From Atopsyche davidsoni (taxonomy: Eukaryota; Arthropoda; Insecta; Trichoptera; Hydrobiosidae): a stretch of DNA of 64,000 nucleotides. The notes below the pieces were generated by a model. The model did no database searches, was not told the origin of the DNA, and worked only from the letters and a program-made list of their open reading frames with translations. This document shows positions 63,506 to 64,000 of this stretch, piece after piece. The stretch spans positions 3,782,001-3,846,000 of the forward strand of contig JAILWY010000025.1 of NCBI GenBank assembly GCA_022113835.1, written 5' to 3'. The translations under genes were made by a program, and so were the position numbers. Position 1 is the first letter of the stretch; each line of letters starts with the position of its first letter.

Positions 63506-63923
63506 CAGTAATACCTCGCTTTACACGACCCCGTTATGCGCGGTTTCGCTATAACGCGAATTTTAATTTTCGCGTTAAAATGCCTCGCATTATGCGAATT
63601 TCTTATTTTAAGAATGTGTATGACCATAATGTGGTCATTGGCTTCTCTTAACAATTAAAATCAGCGTTGGGTGTTATTAACGTTATTTACAACGTAAAAG
63701 AAACGCTACCCAAAAGATAATAGATGTATTTTTCAGTAAAAATAACATGAAATACTGCATAAAGTATTCTTAGAATTAAAGTGATTGATTCAAATGATTC
63801 GTATTTTTTTGTATTAAGTTTTGACTATGTGTGCATGTTTAATCGTTAACCTCGATATACGCGAATTTCACTTAACGCGATTTTTTCCTGAACGTATCCC
63901 TCGCGTAAAGCGGGATATTACTG
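63506..63923. mobile_element. pogo/Tigger-like MITE
   Basis: A 418-bp segment with inverted ends CAGTAATACCTCGCTTTAC and, inverted, CAGTAATATCCCGCTTTACG. Internal sequence is rich in TATGCG / AACGCGAA motifs near both ends, typical of pogo-like elements starting CAGT. TA abuts the right end only. No transposase frame is present. Confidence 0.75.
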
Positions 63924-64000
63924 TATATATATTGCTTTAAAGTGAATCTTCTCGAGTATTTTGTTTTTTGGCGAATATACCTTTCGAAGGCTTTGTCAAA

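Noticed and set aside
1..64000. CRISPR arrays, prophage or bacterial contamination.
   Set aside because: No regularly spaced repeats, no dense bacterial-type coding, and spliced animal exons with mariner elements show a eukaryotic chromosome.

Overview
The window looks like insect nuclear DNA. It is strongly A+T-rich, nearly all non-coding, and crowded with eukaryotic transposable elements: mariner, piggyBac-like, pogo-like, tRNA-derived SINEs and hammerhead-ribozyme-bearing fold-backs. The only protein-coding gene I can support is an aminergic GPCR of the insect alpha2-adrenergic-like octopamine receptor type (Octα2R), split by large introns. There are no bacterial-type operons, rRNA genes or CRISPR arrays. 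I cannot name the species.

Gene: Octα2R is on the minus strand. Its first coding exon (43915 down to 43328) encodes a glycosylated N-terminus and TM1 to TM3 with the aminergic Asp and DRY motif. An 18.5-kb intron follows. The next exon (24804 down to 24661) encodes ICL2 and TM4. The two exons join in phase 0 and give a continuous receptor sequence. Exons for ECL2, TM5-7 and the C-terminus were not found between 1 and 24660 and probably lie beyond the left edge. A GC/CpG-richer block at 45.4-47.2 kb, with minus-strand splice-site-like ends, is the best candidate for the 5' leader or promoter region.

Mobile DNA by region: 2.8-5.3 kb, two mariner fragments; 14.8-18.9 kb, a fold-back insertion with a 12-bp target-site duplication (TSD) and a duplication containing a templated insert; 20.8-22.1 kb, a complete-length dead mariner; 24.6-25.3 kb, TE insertions pressed against receptor exon 2; 28.6-31.8 kb, hammerhead-ribozyme fold-backs and an inverted SINE complex; 35.0-37.9 kb, a tandem duplication, a composite SINE insertion with a 12-bp TSD and a small MITE; 49.0-49.2 kb, another hammerhead-bearing insertion; 53.9-57.9 kb, more fold-back fragments and a second piggyBac-like copy; 63.5-63.9 kb, a pogo-like MITE. 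The rest is A+T-rich sequence in which I see nothing definable.

Most notable: a repeat family carries hammerhead ribozyme cores (CTGATGA / short stem II / GAAA / cleavage triplet) on the minus strand, the strand on which Octα2R is transcribed. One core-intact copy is inside the 18.5-kb intron and another is upstream of the first coding exon. Several of these elements are imperfect palindromes bounded by 11-15-bp TSDs, which suggests retrotransposition, plausibly by Penelope-like machinery.
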